A stretch of DNA of 64,000 bases from Actinomycetes bacterium. Its GTDB lineage: Bacteria; Actinomycetota; Acidimicrobiia; Acidimicrobiales; Palsa-688. The notes beneath the pieces were generated by a model that had not been told where the DNA came from, made no database searches, and saw only the letters and a program-made list of their open reading frames with translations. This document shows, piece after piece, positions 51,210-60,529 of this stretch; position 1 is the stretch's first letter, and the number at the start of each line of letters is the position of its first letter. The position numbers and the translations under genes were made by a program. The stretch lies in contig JAKBAM010000011.1 of the NCBI GenBank assembly GCA_021809105.1, positions 1-64,000 of the forward strand. Reading direction: 5' to 3'.

Positions 51210-52526
51210 ATGGCAGCGGATATGGAGGACATTGTCAGGCTGGCGAAGGCGCGCGGGTTCATTTTCCCGTCTGCGGAGATCTACGGCGGCTTTCGCAGCA
51301 CCTACGACTACGGTCCGCTCGGCGTCAACATGCTCCGCAACGTCAAGAACGCCTGGTGGCGTTCGATGGTCCAGCTGCGCCATGACGTGGTCGGCCTCGA
51401 CGCTGCCATCCTGTCCAGCCCGAGGATCTGGGCGGCGTCGGGGCACCTCGAGAACTTCACCGACCCCCTGGTCGACTGCCGCAACTGCCAGGAGCGCTGG
51501 CGAGCGGACCACCTCGAGCCGGCGCCCGACGGCGCGCTGCACTGCCCCAAGTGCGAGTCGACGGACCTGACCGAGGCCCGGGCGTTCAATCTGATGTTCA
51601 AGACCTTCGCTGGACCCCTCGACGATGAGAGCAACGCGGCGTACCTTCGCCCGGAGACGGCCCAGGGACACTTCGTCAACTTTTCCAACGTCCTTCGCAC
51701 CTCCCGGAAGCGACCGCCGTTCGGCATCGCACAGGTCGGCAAGTCGTTCCGCAACGAGATCACGCCGGGCAACTTCGTCTTCCGGACCCGGGAGTTCGAG
51801 CAGATGGAGCTCGAGTACTTCGTACCGCCCGACGAAGCCGCCAAATGGTTTGACTACTGGTGCAAGGAGCGCTTCGAGTGGTACGTCGAGCTCGGCATCC
51901 CCCGGGGGATGCTGCGCCTGCGCCCCCACGAGAAGGAAGAGCTTTCCCACTACAGCGCCGGCACCTCCGACGTGGAGTTCCTCTTCCCCTGGGGATGGGG
52001 CGAGCTGGAGGGCATCGCCAATCGCACCGACTACGACCTGAAGGCCCACTCGGCGGCCAGCGGCGAGAAGCTCGAGTACTTCGACCAGGCCTCCGGCGAC
52101 CGCTACACGCCGTACGTGATCGAGCCGGCGGCCGGCGCCACCCGCACGATGATGGCGTTCCTTCTGGCCGCCTACGACACAGACGAGGTGGCCGGCGAGA
52201 AGCGCACGGTGCTGCGCCTGGATCCCCGCCTCGCCCCTTACCAGGTGGCGGTGTTGCCGCTCTCGCGCAAGGATACGCTGGTGCCTGTTGCGCAGGAGGT
52301 GCTTCGGTTGCTGCAGCCGATCGCCATGTGCGACTACGACGAGACTCAGGCCATCGGCCGGCGGTACCGTCGCCAGGACGAGATCGGCACCCCCCTCTGC
52401 GTGACCGTGGACTTCGAGTCGCTCGAGGACCACGCAGTGACCTTGCGCGATCGCGACTCGACCGTCCAGGTGCGGGTCCCCATCGACCGTGTTGTCGACG
52501 AGGTGCGATCCCGCCTGGGGGCCTGA
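51210..52526 (+). CDS. glyS: glycyl-tRNA synthetase (single-chain alpha2 type)
   Basis: 438 aa class II synthetase for tRNA-Gly. Motif 1 region STYDYGPLGVNML, motif 2 KSFRNEITPGNFVFRTREF, and motif 3 region GATRTMMAFLLAAYDTDEV. A zinc-binding pair (CRNC and CPKC) is inserted in the N-terminal part. The C-terminal anticodon-binding domain begins around RLAPYQVAVLPLS. This is the homodimeric eukaryote/archaea-like form used by actinobacteria, not the alpha-beta form. Confidence 0.95.
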   Translation: MAADMEDIVRLAKARGFIFPSAEIYGGFRSTYDYGPLGVNMLRNVKNAWWRSMVQLRHDVVGLDAAILSSPRIWAASGHLENFTDPLVDCRNCQERWRADHLEPAPDGALHCPKCESTDLTEARAFNLMFKTFAGPLDDESNAAYLRPETAQGHFVNFSNVLRTSRKRPPFGIAQVGKSFRNEITPGNFVFRTREFEQMELEYFVPPDEAAKWFDYWCKERFEWYVELGIPRGMLRLRPHEKEELSHYSAGTSDVEFLFPWGWGELEGIANRTDYDLKAHSAASGEKLEYFDQASGDRYTPYVIEPAAGATRTMMAFLLAAYDTDEVAGEKRTVLRLDPRLAPYQVAVLPLSRKDTLVPVAQEVLRLLQPIAMCDYDETQAIGRRYRRQDEIGTPLCVTVDFESLEDHAVTLRDRDSTVQVRVPIDRVVDEVRSRLGA

Positions 52527-52544
52527 GCTGTCGCAAAGGCTCAC

Positions 52545-52550
52545 TAGGCT
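52545..52550 (+). promoter_or_regulatory. candidate leaderless -10 for ppdK
   Basis: TAGGCT ends 7 bases before the ATG at 52558. No Shine-Dalgarno and no clear -35. Confidence 0.45.
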
Positions 52551-52557
52551 CTGGGTC

Positions 52558-55257
52558 ATGCCCAACGTCTTCGCGTTCGATCACAAGCACCGCAAGGCTC
52601 CGATGGAGATGAAGGACCTCCTCGGGGGCAAGGGCGCCAACCTGGCGGAGATGACGTCGGTGCTCGGCCTGCCGGTGCCCGCCGGGTTCACCATTACCAC
52701 TGACGCCTGCCGGGCTTACATGGTCGGCGGCTGGCCCGAGGGGCTGAGCGCCGAGGTGGAGCGCCACGTGCGTCGCCTGGAGAAGGCAATGGGCCAGAAG
52801 CTGGGCGATCCCGGCGATCCGTTACTGGTCAGCGTCCGATCCGGAGCCAAGTTCTCCATGCCGGGGATGATGGACACGGTGCTCAACCTCGGGCTCAACG
52901 ATGCGTCGGTGAAGGGTCTGGCCGAGCAGACGAGCGACGACCGCTTCGCCTACGACTCATATCGCCGGTTTATCTCCATGTACGGGCGGATCGTGCTCGA
53001 CATCGACGGGGCGGCCTTCGAGACGCCGTTCGAGGACGCCAAGCAGGTCGCCGGCGTCGCCACCGACGCAGAGATCCCCGCTGGTGATCTGGCCGATCTG
53101 TGCGAGGTCTACAAGCAAGTGGTGGAGAAGGCGACCGGTCAGCCCTTCCCCCAAGAGCCGGCTGACCAGCTCCGGGGGGCCATCGAGGCAGTCTTCCGCT
53201 CCTGGAACGGCGCCCGGGCGGTGGCATACCGGGTCCGGGAGAAGATCGACCACGAGCTGGGCACCGCGGTCAACGTCCAGGCGATGGTGTTCGGGAACCG
53301 CAACGACAACTCCGGGACCGGGGTCGGCTTCACCCGCGACCCAGCCACCGGCGCGCAGGGCGAGTACGGGGACTTCTTGGTCAACGCTCAGGGCGAGGAC
53401 GTGGTGGCGGGCATCCGTAACACGTTGCCGCTGTCAGCGCTGCAGGAGCGGTTCCCGCACGTGCACACCGAGCTCATGGAGATCTTTGCTCGTCTGGAGT
53501 CCCACTACCGGGACATGTGCGACACCGAGTTCACGATTGACGACGGCCAGCTCTACATGCTGCAGACCCGGGTCGGTAAGCGCACGGGCAAGGCGGCGTT
53601 CAAGATGGCGGTTGACATGACCAAGCGCCAGGCTTGGAAGCCGGGCCGGGGCATCAGGCTCACGATCGACAAGCCAAACCCGTCCCCGTGGAGCATCACC
53701 AAGGACGAGGCCATCGGGCGGGTAAGTGCCGAGCACGCCGATCAGCTCCTGCACCCCCAGTTCTCGGAGAAGCCGCAACGTCTCCTGACCAAGGGCCTGG
53801 CCGCCTCGCCCGGCGCCGCTGTAGGCAAGGTCTACTTCAGCGCCGACGACGCGGTGAGCGCGGCCGAGCGGGGTGAGGCGGTGATCCTGGTGCGGTCGGA
53901 GACCTCGCCCGAGGACGTCCACGGCATGATCGCGGCCGAGGGCATCTTGACCAGTCGGGGTGGACTGGTCAGCCACGCCGCAGTCGTGGCTCGGGGTTGG
54001 GGAAAGCCGGCGGTGGTGGGCGCCGACAAGGTGCGCATCAAGGGTCGGAGCTTCAGTGTCGGCGACACCACGGTCAACGAGGGTGAGGTGATCTCTCTCG
54101 ACGGTGGCAGCGGCGACGTTGCCCTCGGCGAGGTGGCGCTGTCGCCCGCGGAGCCCACGGAGGAGTTCCAGACGGTCTTGAAGTGGGCCGATGACGTGCG
54201 CAAGGGTCACCTGGCGGTGCGAGCCAACGCCGACAACGGTGCCGACGCCGCCAACGCCAGGCACCTGGGGGCGGAGGGCATAGGGCTGTGCCGCACGGAG
54301 CACATGTTCCTGGCCGACGACAGGCTCCCGATCGTGCGCCGCATGATCCTGGCCGATACGCCGGCCGAGGAGGAAGCGGCGCTCGAAGAGCTGCGCGAAG
54401 CTCAGAGGTCGGACTTCGTGGCCATCCTCGAGGCAATGGACAACCTCCCCGTCACGGTCCGGTTGCTCGACCCGCCCCTGCACGAGTTCCTGCCCTCCAT
54501 AGAAGAGCTGGAGGTCAAGTCCGCCTCTTCGGGACTCAGCGCCGAGGAGCAGAAGCTGTTAGGCGCGGCCAAGGAATGGCAAGAGGTCAACCCGATGCTG
54601 GGAACGCGGGGCGTGCGCCTCGGTGTGATCAAGCCAGGTCTTTACGCCATGCAGGTGCGAGCCCTCATGGAGGCGGCGAAGGACCGCCTTGCTGTCGGGG
54701 GGAAGCCGCGCGTGGAGGTGATGATCCCGCTCACCGTCACCCGGGAGGAACTGTCCCTCGCTCGTTCCTGGGTGGTCGATGCCATCGCTTCCGAGACCGC
54801 TGCCGGGTCCGGCAACAAAGCGCTGCGGCGCAAGCTCGACGTCACGATCGGCACGATGATCGAGACGCCCCGGGCCGCGGTGCGCGCCGACGAGATTGCC
54901 GAAGAGGCCGACTTCTTCAGTTTCGGGACCAACGACCTGACGCAGATGACGTTTGGCTTCAGCCGAGATGACGTCGAGGGCCGGATGATGGCCGCCTACC
55001 TCGAAGCGGGGCTCTTGAAGCGCAACCCGTTCGAGACCATCGACCAGTCCGGCGTGGGGCAGCTCGTTCTCGACGCCGTCGGTCGCGGACGGAGCACCAA
55101 GCCGGAGCTCAAGATGGGCGTCTGTGGCGAGCATGGCGGCGATCCCGAGTCGATCGGGTTCTTCCACAGGGCGGGGCTCGACTACGTGTCCTGTTCCCCC
55201 TTCCGGGTGCCCATCGCCCGCCTGGCGGCGGCCCAGGCCGTGCTAGCGGATCGGTAG
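52558..55257 (+). CDS. ppdK: pyruvate, phosphate dikinase
   Basis: 899 aa, catalyses reversible conversion of pyruvate, ATP and phosphate to PEP, AMP and PPi. The N-terminal nucleotide-binding domain has LLGGKGANLAEM and GFTRDPATGAQGEYG. The phosphohistidine site is GGLVSHAAVVARGWGKPAVVG, with the His near residue 473. The C-terminal PEP-binding barrel has SFGTNDLTQMTFGFSRDD and GVCGEHGGDPESIGF. The ATG at 52558 matches the family start. Confidence 0.96.
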   Translation: MPNVFAFDHKHRKAPMEMKDLLGGKGANLAEMTSVLGLPVPAGFTITTDACRAYMVGGWPEGLSAEVERHVRRLEKAMGQKLGDPGDPLLVSVRSGAKFSMPGMMDTVLNLGLNDASVKGLAEQTSDDRFAYDSYRRFISMYGRIVLDIDGAAFETPFEDAKQVAGVATDAEIPAGDLADLCEVYKQVVEKATGQPFPQEPADQLRGAIEAVFRSWNGARAVAYRVREKIDHELGTAVNVQAMVFGNRNDNSGTGVGFTRDPATGAQGEYGDFLVNAQGEDVVAGIRNTLPLSALQERFPHVHTELMEIFARLESHYRDMCDTEFTIDDGQLYMLQTRVGKRTGKAAFKMAVDMTKRQAWKPGRGIRLTIDKPNPSPWSITKDEAIGRVSAEHADQLLHPQFSEKPQRLLTKGLAASPGAAVGKVYFSADDAVSAAERGEAVILVRSETSPEDVHGMIAAEGILTSRGGLVSHAAVVARGWGKPAVVGADKVRIKGRSFSVGDTTVNEGEVISLDGGSGDVALGEVALSPAEPTEEFQTVLKWADDVRKGHLAVRANADNGADAANARHLGAEGIGLCRTEHMFLADDRLPIVRRMILADTPAEEEAALEELREAQRSDFVAILEAMDNLPVTVRLLDPPLHEFLPSIEELEVKSASSGLSAEEQKLLGAAKEWQEVNPMLGTRGVRLGVIKPGLYAMQVRALMEAAKDRLAVGGKPRVEVMIPLTVTREELSLARSWVVDAIASETAAGSGNKALRRKLDVTIGTMIETPRAAVRADEIAEEADFFSFGTNDLTQMTFGFSRDDVEGRMMAAYLEAGLLKRNPFETIDQSGVGQLVLDAVGRGRSTKPELKMGVCGEHGGDPESIGFFHRAGLDYVSCSPFRVPIARLAAAQAVLADR

Positions 55258-55276
55258 GCAGTGGGAGGCTGAGCTC

Positions 55277-57154
55277 ATGGGCATCGTCGACGAGGACATC
55301 GCCCGTGTCCGGGCTGCCACCGACTTGGTGGGAATTGCCAGCGAGCACATGGCGCTGCGGAAGGTGGGGCTGCAGTGGAGTGGGCTCTGCCCGTTCCATT
55401 CGGAGAAGAGCCCGTCGTTCTCGGTCAACGCAGAGCTCGGGGTCTACTACTGCTTCGGGTGCCAGGCGAGCGGTGACGCCATCAGCTTCGTCCGGGAGCT
55501 GGAGCACCTGGACTTCGCCGACGCCGTCGAACGCCTGGCGGCCAAGGCTGGCATCACCCTCCGTTACGACGACGCGGCCACGGGGCGCAACCAGGTGCGG
55601 CGGGCCAGGATCCACGACACTCTCGAGGCAGCGATCGCCTGGTACCACGACCAGCTGAGGGTGGGGACCAGCCGCGACGCCAACGCAGCTCGCCACTACC
55701 TTCGCCACGAGCGGGGTTATCAGAGCGAGATCGTGCTCAAGTACCGGCTCGGGTGGGCCCCGGACGGGTGGGATCAGCTCCTCCGGGCCATGAGGTTGCC
55801 GCCTCAGGCGTTGGTGGATGCCGGGCTGGCCGTCCTCAACGACCGGGGGCGGCACAACGACTTCTTCCGTGCCCGGCTTCTGTTCCCCATCTTCGATGCC
55901 AGCGGGCGCCCCGTCGGTGCAGGCGGCCGCACGCTGCCGGGGGGGCACCCGCCCAAGTACAAGAACACCGCCGGCACCGCCGTGTACGACAAGAGCCAAG
56001 TGCTGTACGGGCTCAACTGGGCCAAGCGCGACGTGGTCGAGCGCAGCCGGATCGTGATCTGCGAGGGCTACACCGATGTCATCGGCCTTCACGGCGCTGG
56101 CATCAGCGAGGCGGTCGCCACCTGTGGCACCGCGCTGGCCGAGGGGCACATCAAGCTGCTGACTCGCTTCGCCCGGCGGGTCGTGCTGGCGTATGACGCC
56201 GACGGGGCCGGCCAGGCCGCAGCTGAGCACTTCTACGAGTGGGAGCGGCGTTACGACCTCGACATCCGAGTCGCCGCTCTGCCCGCCGGCGCCGACCCGG
56301 CGGACCTCGCCCGAACCGACCCGGACGCTCTGCAAAGCGCCATCGACGATGCCCGGCCATATCTCGGCTTCCGGCTGGCCCGACTGTTCGCCTCGGCCGA
56401 CCTGGCCACGCCCGAGGGTCGGGCGCGCGCGGCTACTGCGGCGATGGCGTTGGTCCGGGAGCACCCGAGTGAGTTGGTGCAGGATCAGTACCTGATGGAG
56501 ATCGCCGACCGGTGCCGGCTCAGCCCGGACCGGCTGCGTACGATGGACGCCCCTGCGCCCGCTGACGAGATTCGCTCGACGCGCCGCGGCCCGGCGGCGG
56601 TGGAGCGCACGCAGGCCCCGTTGGGGGCAGGCGCCCCGGCGGTGGGCGGAGCGGAGCTCGAAGCGCTGCGCCTGGCGGTGCACCGACCGGAGCAGATGGC
56701 CGGAAGGCTAGAGCGGGTCCTCTTCGCGCATCCGCTGGCGCTGGCGGTCTACGACTCGTTGGCCGGAGCCTCGACTCTGCACGAGGCGATCGAGTGGGCA
56801 GACCCACGGATCGCCGACCTGCTGCAGCGGTTGGCTGTGGAACCGCCCGAAGAGGACGTCGACGATGTCATCGTCCGCCTGGTCGAGCGGGCAGGCAAGC
56901 GAGCCCTTGCAGAGTTGGGAGCCGAGGCTCGCGTCGCCAGCGATCCCGGTCCCTACGCCCCGCTCAACGCATGGCTCAAGCTGGCCCTGGAGATGCTGCG
57001 CCCGCCCGAGGGAGGAGATCCGCAGGCGGCACGGGAAGCCGAGGTGGCGCTGGTAGATTGGCTTGTGGCCCGTGGCAAGCCCGACGCTGATCCTGGCGCT
57101 GCTGGTCCCCCAGGAGACATTGCTCCGCCAAGCACTGCGCAGCAGGCTTCGTGA
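55277..57154 (+). CDS. dnaG: DNA primase
   Basis: 625 aa, makes RNA primers for replication. The N-terminal zinc ribbon is CPFH...CFGC (residues about 38-61). The TOPRIM catalytic motif [13 protein letters not shown] lies near residue 262, with [15 protein letters not shown] and the [13 protein letters not shown] metal site. The C-terminal DnaB-interacting domain is present. The stop overlaps the rpoD start (GTGATG), the classic dnaG-rpoD pairing. Confidence 0.96.
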   Translation: MGIVDEDIARVRAATDLVGIASEHMALRKVGLQWSGLCPFHSEKSPSFSVNAELGVYYCFGCQASGDAISFVRELEHLDFADAVERLAAKAGITLRYDDAATGRNQVRRARIHDTLEAAIAWYHDQLRVGTSRDANAARHYLRHERGYQSEIVLKYRLGWAPDGWDQLLRAMRLPPQALVDAGLAVLNDRGRHNDFFRARLLFPIFDASGRPVGAGGRTLPGGHPPKYKNTAGTAVYDKSQVLYGLNWAKRDVVERSRIVICEGYTDVIGLHGAGISEAVATCGTALAEGHIKLLTRFARRVVLAYDADGAGQAAAEHFYEWERRYDLDIRVAALPAGADPADLARTDPDALQSAIDDARPYLGFRLARLFASADLATPEGRARAATAAMALVREHPSELVQDQYLMEIADRCRLSPDRLRTMDAPAPADEIRSTRRGPAAVERTQAPLGAGAPAVGGAELEALRLAVHRPEQMAGRLERVLFAHPLALAVYDSLAGASTLHEAIEWADPRIADLLQRLAVEPPEEDVDDVIVRLVERAGKRALAELGAEARVASDPGPYAPLNAWLKLALEMLRPPEGGDPQAAREAEVALVDWLVARGKPDADPGAAGPPGDIAPPSTAQQAS

Positions 57155-58542
57155 TGAGCGAGTCGATCTCCGCGCCGTTCACCACCGAGGGGGCGCCGAC
57201 GATCGATTTCGTAGCGCTGCTGCTCCTCGGCCGCGAGCGCGGCTACCTGGGACCCGACGACGTCATGTCGGTGCTGGAGTCCGTCGAGCTCACGCCGGCG
57301 CTCATAGACGCCGTCGTCGGACGTGTCCGCGCTGAGGGCATCGAGTGGCGGGATGAGCACGAGCTGCCCGACGACGAGGGCCTCGGACTGTCGCTGCCGG
57401 TCGATGCTGGCGCGACGCGCGCTGACGCGCTGGCGCCCGGTACCGACGGGGCGGGTGCTCAGGGGCGGCCGGACATCGACCGACCTGCCGCGGGCCCCGG
57501 CTCCGGCGAAACGGAGTCGACCTCGGCCGCCCTGGCTCGCCTCGTCGGGCCGGGCTCGTTCCGCCATCGCGGCCGGTTGTCGGTGGCGGACCTGCGGGTC
57601 GATCTTGACGCCTTTTCCGGGGGAAGCTCCGATCCGGTTCGCATGTACCTGAAGGAGATCGGTCGAGTACCGCTCCTCAATGCCGCCGAGGAGGTGGTGC
57701 TGGCGCGCTGCGTCGAGGCCGGGCTGGCCGCCGCGCAACGCCTGATGGCTCGGCTGGAGAGCGGCGACACAGGTCGGGAGGCTCTGATAAGGGACCGTCG
57801 TCTAGCGGGAGAGGGCTCTGCCGCCAAGCGCATCCTGGTCGAGTCCAACCTGCGCCTCGTGGTGTCGATAGCCAAGCGGTACCGCAACCGGGGCATGGCC
57901 CTGCTCGACCTCATCCAGGAGGGCAACCTCGGGCTCATGCGAGCAGTCGACAAGTTCGACTACACGAAGGGCTTCAAGTTCTCGACATACGCAACGTGGT
58001 GGATCCGTCAAGCGATAACCCGCGCCATCGCTGACCAGGCCCGCACTATTCGCATACCGGTGCACATGGTCGAGACGATCAACAAGGTGGTGCGCGTCCA
58101 GCGCCAGCTACTCCAAGACTTCGGCCGCGAGCCCACCATGGACGAGGTAGCCGCACGGACAGATCTCTCGGCGGTACGGGTGCGCGAGATCCTGCGGGTG
58201 AGCCAGGAAACAGTGTCCCTGGAGCAGCCCATGGGCGACGACGACTTCAGCCTGTCGGACCTGATAGAGGACGAATCGGCGGTCGCCCCCTCCGATGCCG
58301 CGACCCGCTCCATGCTCAACGAGGCGGTCAACCTGGCTCTATCGGAGCTATCCGATCGCGAGCAACGGGTCGTGCGTCTCCGTTTCGGACTCGACGACGG
58401 TCAGATGCGCACTCTGGAGGAGGTCGGCAAGGAGTTCGGCGTCACACGGGAGCGGATCCGTCAGATCGAGTCCAAGACCCTCGCCAAGCTCCGCCATCCG
58501 CTGCGCAGCGGCCACTTGCGCGACTACCTCGACGACGGATAA
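57154..58542 (+). CDS. rpoD: RNA polymerase primary sigma factor
   Basis: 462 aa. A weakly conserved, acidic N-terminal region (about 150 residues) precedes region 1.2 ([16 protein letters not shown]), region 2 ([52 protein letters not shown]), region 3 ([19 protein letters not shown]) and region 4 ([29 protein letters not shown]). The intact -10 and -35 recognition helices indicate a housekeeping sigma. The start is ATG 57154 (GTG 57151 is adjacent) inside the dnaG stop. Confidence 0.95.
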   Translation: MSESISAPFTTEGAPTIDFVALLLLGRERGYLGPDDVMSVLESVELTPALIDAVVGRVRAEGIEWRDEHELPDDEGLGLSLPVDAGATRADALAPGTDGAGAQGRPDIDRPAAGPGSGETESTSAALARLVGPGSFRHRGRLSVADLRVDLDAFSGGSSDPVRMYLKEIGRVPLLNAAEEVVLARCVEAGLAAAQRLMARLESGDTGREALIRDRRLAGEGSAAKRILVESNLRLVVSIAKRYRNRGMALLDLIQEGNLGLMRAVDKFDYTKGFKFSTYATWWIRQAITRAIADQARTIRIPVHMVETINKVVRVQRQLLQDFGREPTMDEVAARTDLSAVRVREILRVSQETVSLEQPMGDDDFSLSDLIEDESAVAPSDAATRSMLNEAVNLALSELSDREQRVVRLRFGLDDGQMRTLEEVGKEFGVTRERIRQIESKTLAKLRHPLRSGHLRDYLDDG

Positions 58543-58583
58543 GCCCGCCGCTGTCCTCACGGCGCTCGTGTCAGAGGCGACGG

Positions 58584-58883
58584 TCATTCATTGGCCACCA
58601 AGGCATCTATGCGCCTCGCCTGGTCAATGTCCAGCTTGGTGACGCCGCCAGCGTCGTGGGTCGTGAGGGTGAAGGTGACCTTTCGCCAGCGGATGTCGAT
58701 GTCGGGGTGGTGGTCCATTTCCTGGGCGATCTCGGCCACGGCCCTGACCAGGTCGATGGCGGCCGGGAAGCTAGTGGCCTCGACGGTGCGGGTGATGCCC
58801 CCCAGATCACCTTCCCAACCGTCGAGCGCCGCCACGGCGTGGGCCAGGTCTGCTGGGGCAATGGGGGCGGGACGGTCAGGCAC
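58584..58883 (-). CDS. 4a-hydroxytetrahydrobiopterin dehydratase
   Basis: 99 aa pterin-4a-carbinolamine dehydratase. The catalytic region EIAQEMDHHPDIDIRWRKVTFTLTTHDAGGVT has the conserved His-His-Pro and Trp. It recycles oxidised pterin cofactor and may also bind a transcription factor in other organisms. GTG start at 58883, divergent from tRNA-Asn. Convergent with rpoD, 41 bases between the stops. Confidence 0.93.
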   Translation of the reverse strand: MPDRPAPIAPADLAHAVAALDGWEGDLGGITRTVEATSFPAAIDLVRAVAEIAQEMDHHPDIDIRWRKVTFTLTTHDAGGVTKLDIDQARRIDALVANE

Positions 58884-58944
58884 GCGTACCTTACTACTGG
58901 GGGGCGGAGGTCTTCGGGGGGATGGTAGGTTGTCACTCCTGCAA

Positions 58945-59017
58945 TCCGGGGTAGCTCAATCGGCAGAGCAAATGACTGTTAATCATTAGGTTGAGAGTTC
59001 GAGTCTCTCCCCCGGAG
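58945..59017 (+). tRNA. tRNA-Asn (anticodon GTT)
   Basis: Complete cloverleaf: acceptor TCCGGGG with CCCCGGA, D arm GCTC..GAGC, anticodon stem AATGA/TCATT with loop CTGTTAA (anticodon GTT), and T arm GTTCGAGTC. Discriminator G at 59017; no CCA is encoded. A TAGGTT hexamer ends 13 bases before the gene. Confidence 0.95.
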
Positions 59018-59076
59018 CTTCGAGACTGACGCCGGCGCTTCGAGACTGACGCCGGCGCTTCGAGACTGACGCCGGC
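59017..59076. repeat. three perfect 20-bp repeats abutting tRNA-Asn
   Basis: GCTTCGAGACTGACGCCGGC occurs three times in exact tandem (59017-59036, 59037-59056, 59057-59076), beginning at the tRNA discriminator base. Adjacent units can pair GCCGGCG with CGCCGGC, forming a stem of seven base pairs around a 12-base loop. Function unknown: possible transcription terminator, processing signal or expanded integration scar. Confidence 0.9.
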
Positions 59077-59125
59077 ACAGTGATCGATCGACCTGGGAGG
59101 CGCAGGACCGGCTGGGCCGCCGGGC

Positions 59126-59764
59126 TCAATCCGGCAGGTGGACGCGGGGATCGTTGGCGCGCGGCCGGGTGATCTCGAAGAAACCTGGTTGTCCGCCCAG
59201 CACTTGGATCGCGTCCCAAAGCTGGAGGGCTGCTGCCCCAGTAGGGGCGGGGGCCATCACGGGCCCCTTGAACCCGAACGGGGGATCGGTGCCCACGACT
59301 ATCGAAGGCGTCTGTGTCTTCGCTCCGGCGTACTCGTAGGCGACGGCCATGGCCTGGCGGATCGGGATGTCCCACCTGTCGTCGCCGGCCGCTTCGGACA
59401 ACCCGTCATCGAGGCCTGCTGCTGCGACGCACAGGCTCGGCAGGCCATCCAAGTCTGGGCGCGGCGAGGCGAAGTACCGCAGCCCCCACTCCGCATAGAG
59501 CCGATCCACGGCCTCTTCGCCTCCTCGGGCGCGCGCCGCTTCGAAGATCCTCAGCATGCGGTGGGAGACGGCGTGGCCCTCGAGGGCCTTTTGGTGGTAC
59601 TGCTCTGGCACGGTTGGTGCGACCCCGTAGTCGTCCCTGATCTCCATGCAGTAAGAGCGCCAGGAGACGGCCAGGTCCCGTTGAGGTGCGATATCGCGTA
59701 TCCAGCGGGAAGTGATCCAGGCCCACGGGCACCCGGGGTCAACGAAGACGTCGACATCGGTCAC
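59126..59764 (-). CDS. mycothiol-dependent nitroreductase-like (DsbA family)
   Basis: 212 aa thioredoxin-fold DsbA-like protein. It begins VDVFVDPGCPWAWITSRWI, with the single-cysteine CPWA active site typical of the Mycobacterium tuberculosis Rv2466c group, which uses mycothiol to reduce nitro compounds. The cis-Pro region QTPSIVV is conserved. Its presence implies the host makes mycothiol. GTG start at 59764. Confidence 0.85.
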   Translation of the reverse strand: MTDVDVFVDPGCPWAWITSRWIRDIAPQRDLAVSWRSYCMEIRDDYGVAPTVPEQYHQKALEGHAVSHRMLRIFEAARARGGEEAVDRLYAEWGLRYFASPRPDLDGLPSLCVAAAGLDDGLSEAAGDDRWDIPIRQAMAVAYEYAGAKTQTPSIVVGTDPPFGFKGPVMAPAPTGAAALQLWDAIQVLGGQPGFFEITRPRANDPRVHLPD

Positions 59765-59770
59765 GTGCGA

Positions 59771-59776
59771 AGGCTA
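59771..59776 (-). promoter_or_regulatory. candidate leaderless -10 for the nitroreductase
   Basis: TAGCCT on the minus strand ends 6 bases before the GTG start at 59764. No Shine-Dalgarno. Confidence 0.45.
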
Positions 59777-59839
59777 TCGGGAGCGCCGTGCACCTGGGCC
59801 AGCAGGCCCGACCGAGAGGTCCTTGACAGTTGAGGGAGG

Positions 59840-59868
59840 TTGTACCGAGCGGGGATCGGACGTACGCT
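59840..59868 (+). promoter_or_regulatory. promoter of the DinB-like gene
   Basis: TTGTAC (59840-59845), 17 bases, TACGCT (59863-59868). The ATG at 59875 lies 6 bases downstream, so the transcript should be leaderless. A separate TTGACA is present at 59823 but has no matching -10 at proper distance. Confidence 0.55.
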
Positions 59869-59874
59869 CCACAG

Positions 59875-60489
59875 ATGACGACCGCGGCGACACAGCCCCA
59901 AAGGGAACCCGACGCACTCGAGGTGCTGAGACGTGAGCGGGGCGAGGGTTGGCAGTGGCATCGCATCCAGCGTGAGCCCTGCCCGCAGTGCGGTCACAAC
60001 CCGTCGGACCTTTCACCAGGAGCGCTGAGTAGTGCGATAACGGAGTTGTCGCAGGCATGGCGCGAGTTCCTCCTGGAATCAGACGATGCCACACTTCGAC
60101 TGATCCCCGAACCAGGTGTTTTTTCGCCTATGCAGTACGGGGCGCATGTCCGCGACATTATCAGAGTGTATGGAGAGCGGATGGTCCTGGGTCTTCAGCA
60201 GGATAGTCCCACCGTTCCCATCTTCAACCCGCCACAGGAGGTGTTCGAGAGTTACAACCGTCTCGGGGCCGGGGAACTGGCGGGCGACCTGGAATCTAAT
60301 GCGCAGCGACTCGCAGCGATTCTGGATGAGGTGGATGAGGCGTCTCTGTCCCGGGTGGTCATAAACGACAGGGGCCAGTACGGGGTGTACACCTTCACTG
60401 TCCACGGCCTGGCCTGCAACGCGGTGCACGAGGCCCATCACCACCTGCTCGATGCGAAGGGCACCCTGGCCCCGAACGCCTCTACCTGA
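59875..60489 (+). CDS. DinB superfamily protein
   Basis: 204 aa. An N-terminal CPQCGHNP (zinc-like) segment precedes the DinB-type four-helix bundle, with SPMQYGAHVRDIIRVYGERM near the middle and VHGLACNAVHEAHHHLLD at the C-terminus. The His residues (HVRD, HEAHHH) fit the metal triad of this family. Many members are thiol-dependent transferases using mycothiol or bacillithiol. The ATG at 59875 fits a leaderless start. Confidence 0.8.
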   Translation: MTTAATQPQREPDALEVLRRERGEGWQWHRIQREPCPQCGHNPSDLSPGALSSAITELSQAWREFLLESDDATLRLIPEPGVFSPMQYGAHVRDIIRVYGERMVLGLQQDSPTVPIFNPPQEVFESYNRLGAGELAGDLESNAQRLAAILDEVDEASLSRVVINDRGQYGVYTFTVHGLACNAVHEAHHHLLDAKGTLAPNAST

Positions 60490-60529
60490 CGGGCAGCTGC
60501 CCGGATGGCCCGTGATCGATGGAGGAATC

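Noticed and set aside
50466-52565. A 699-codon minus-strand frame across recO and glyS
   Set aside because: Shadow of two confident genes; no homology-like pattern.
55109-56683. A 524-codon minus-strand frame across dnaG
   Set aside because: Shadow of dnaG; composition is that of an antisense frame.
59823-59828. TTGACA as the -35 of the DinB-like gene
   Set aside because: No -10-like hexamer lies 16-18 bases downstream; the TTGTAC at 59840 pairs with TACGCT at exactly 17.
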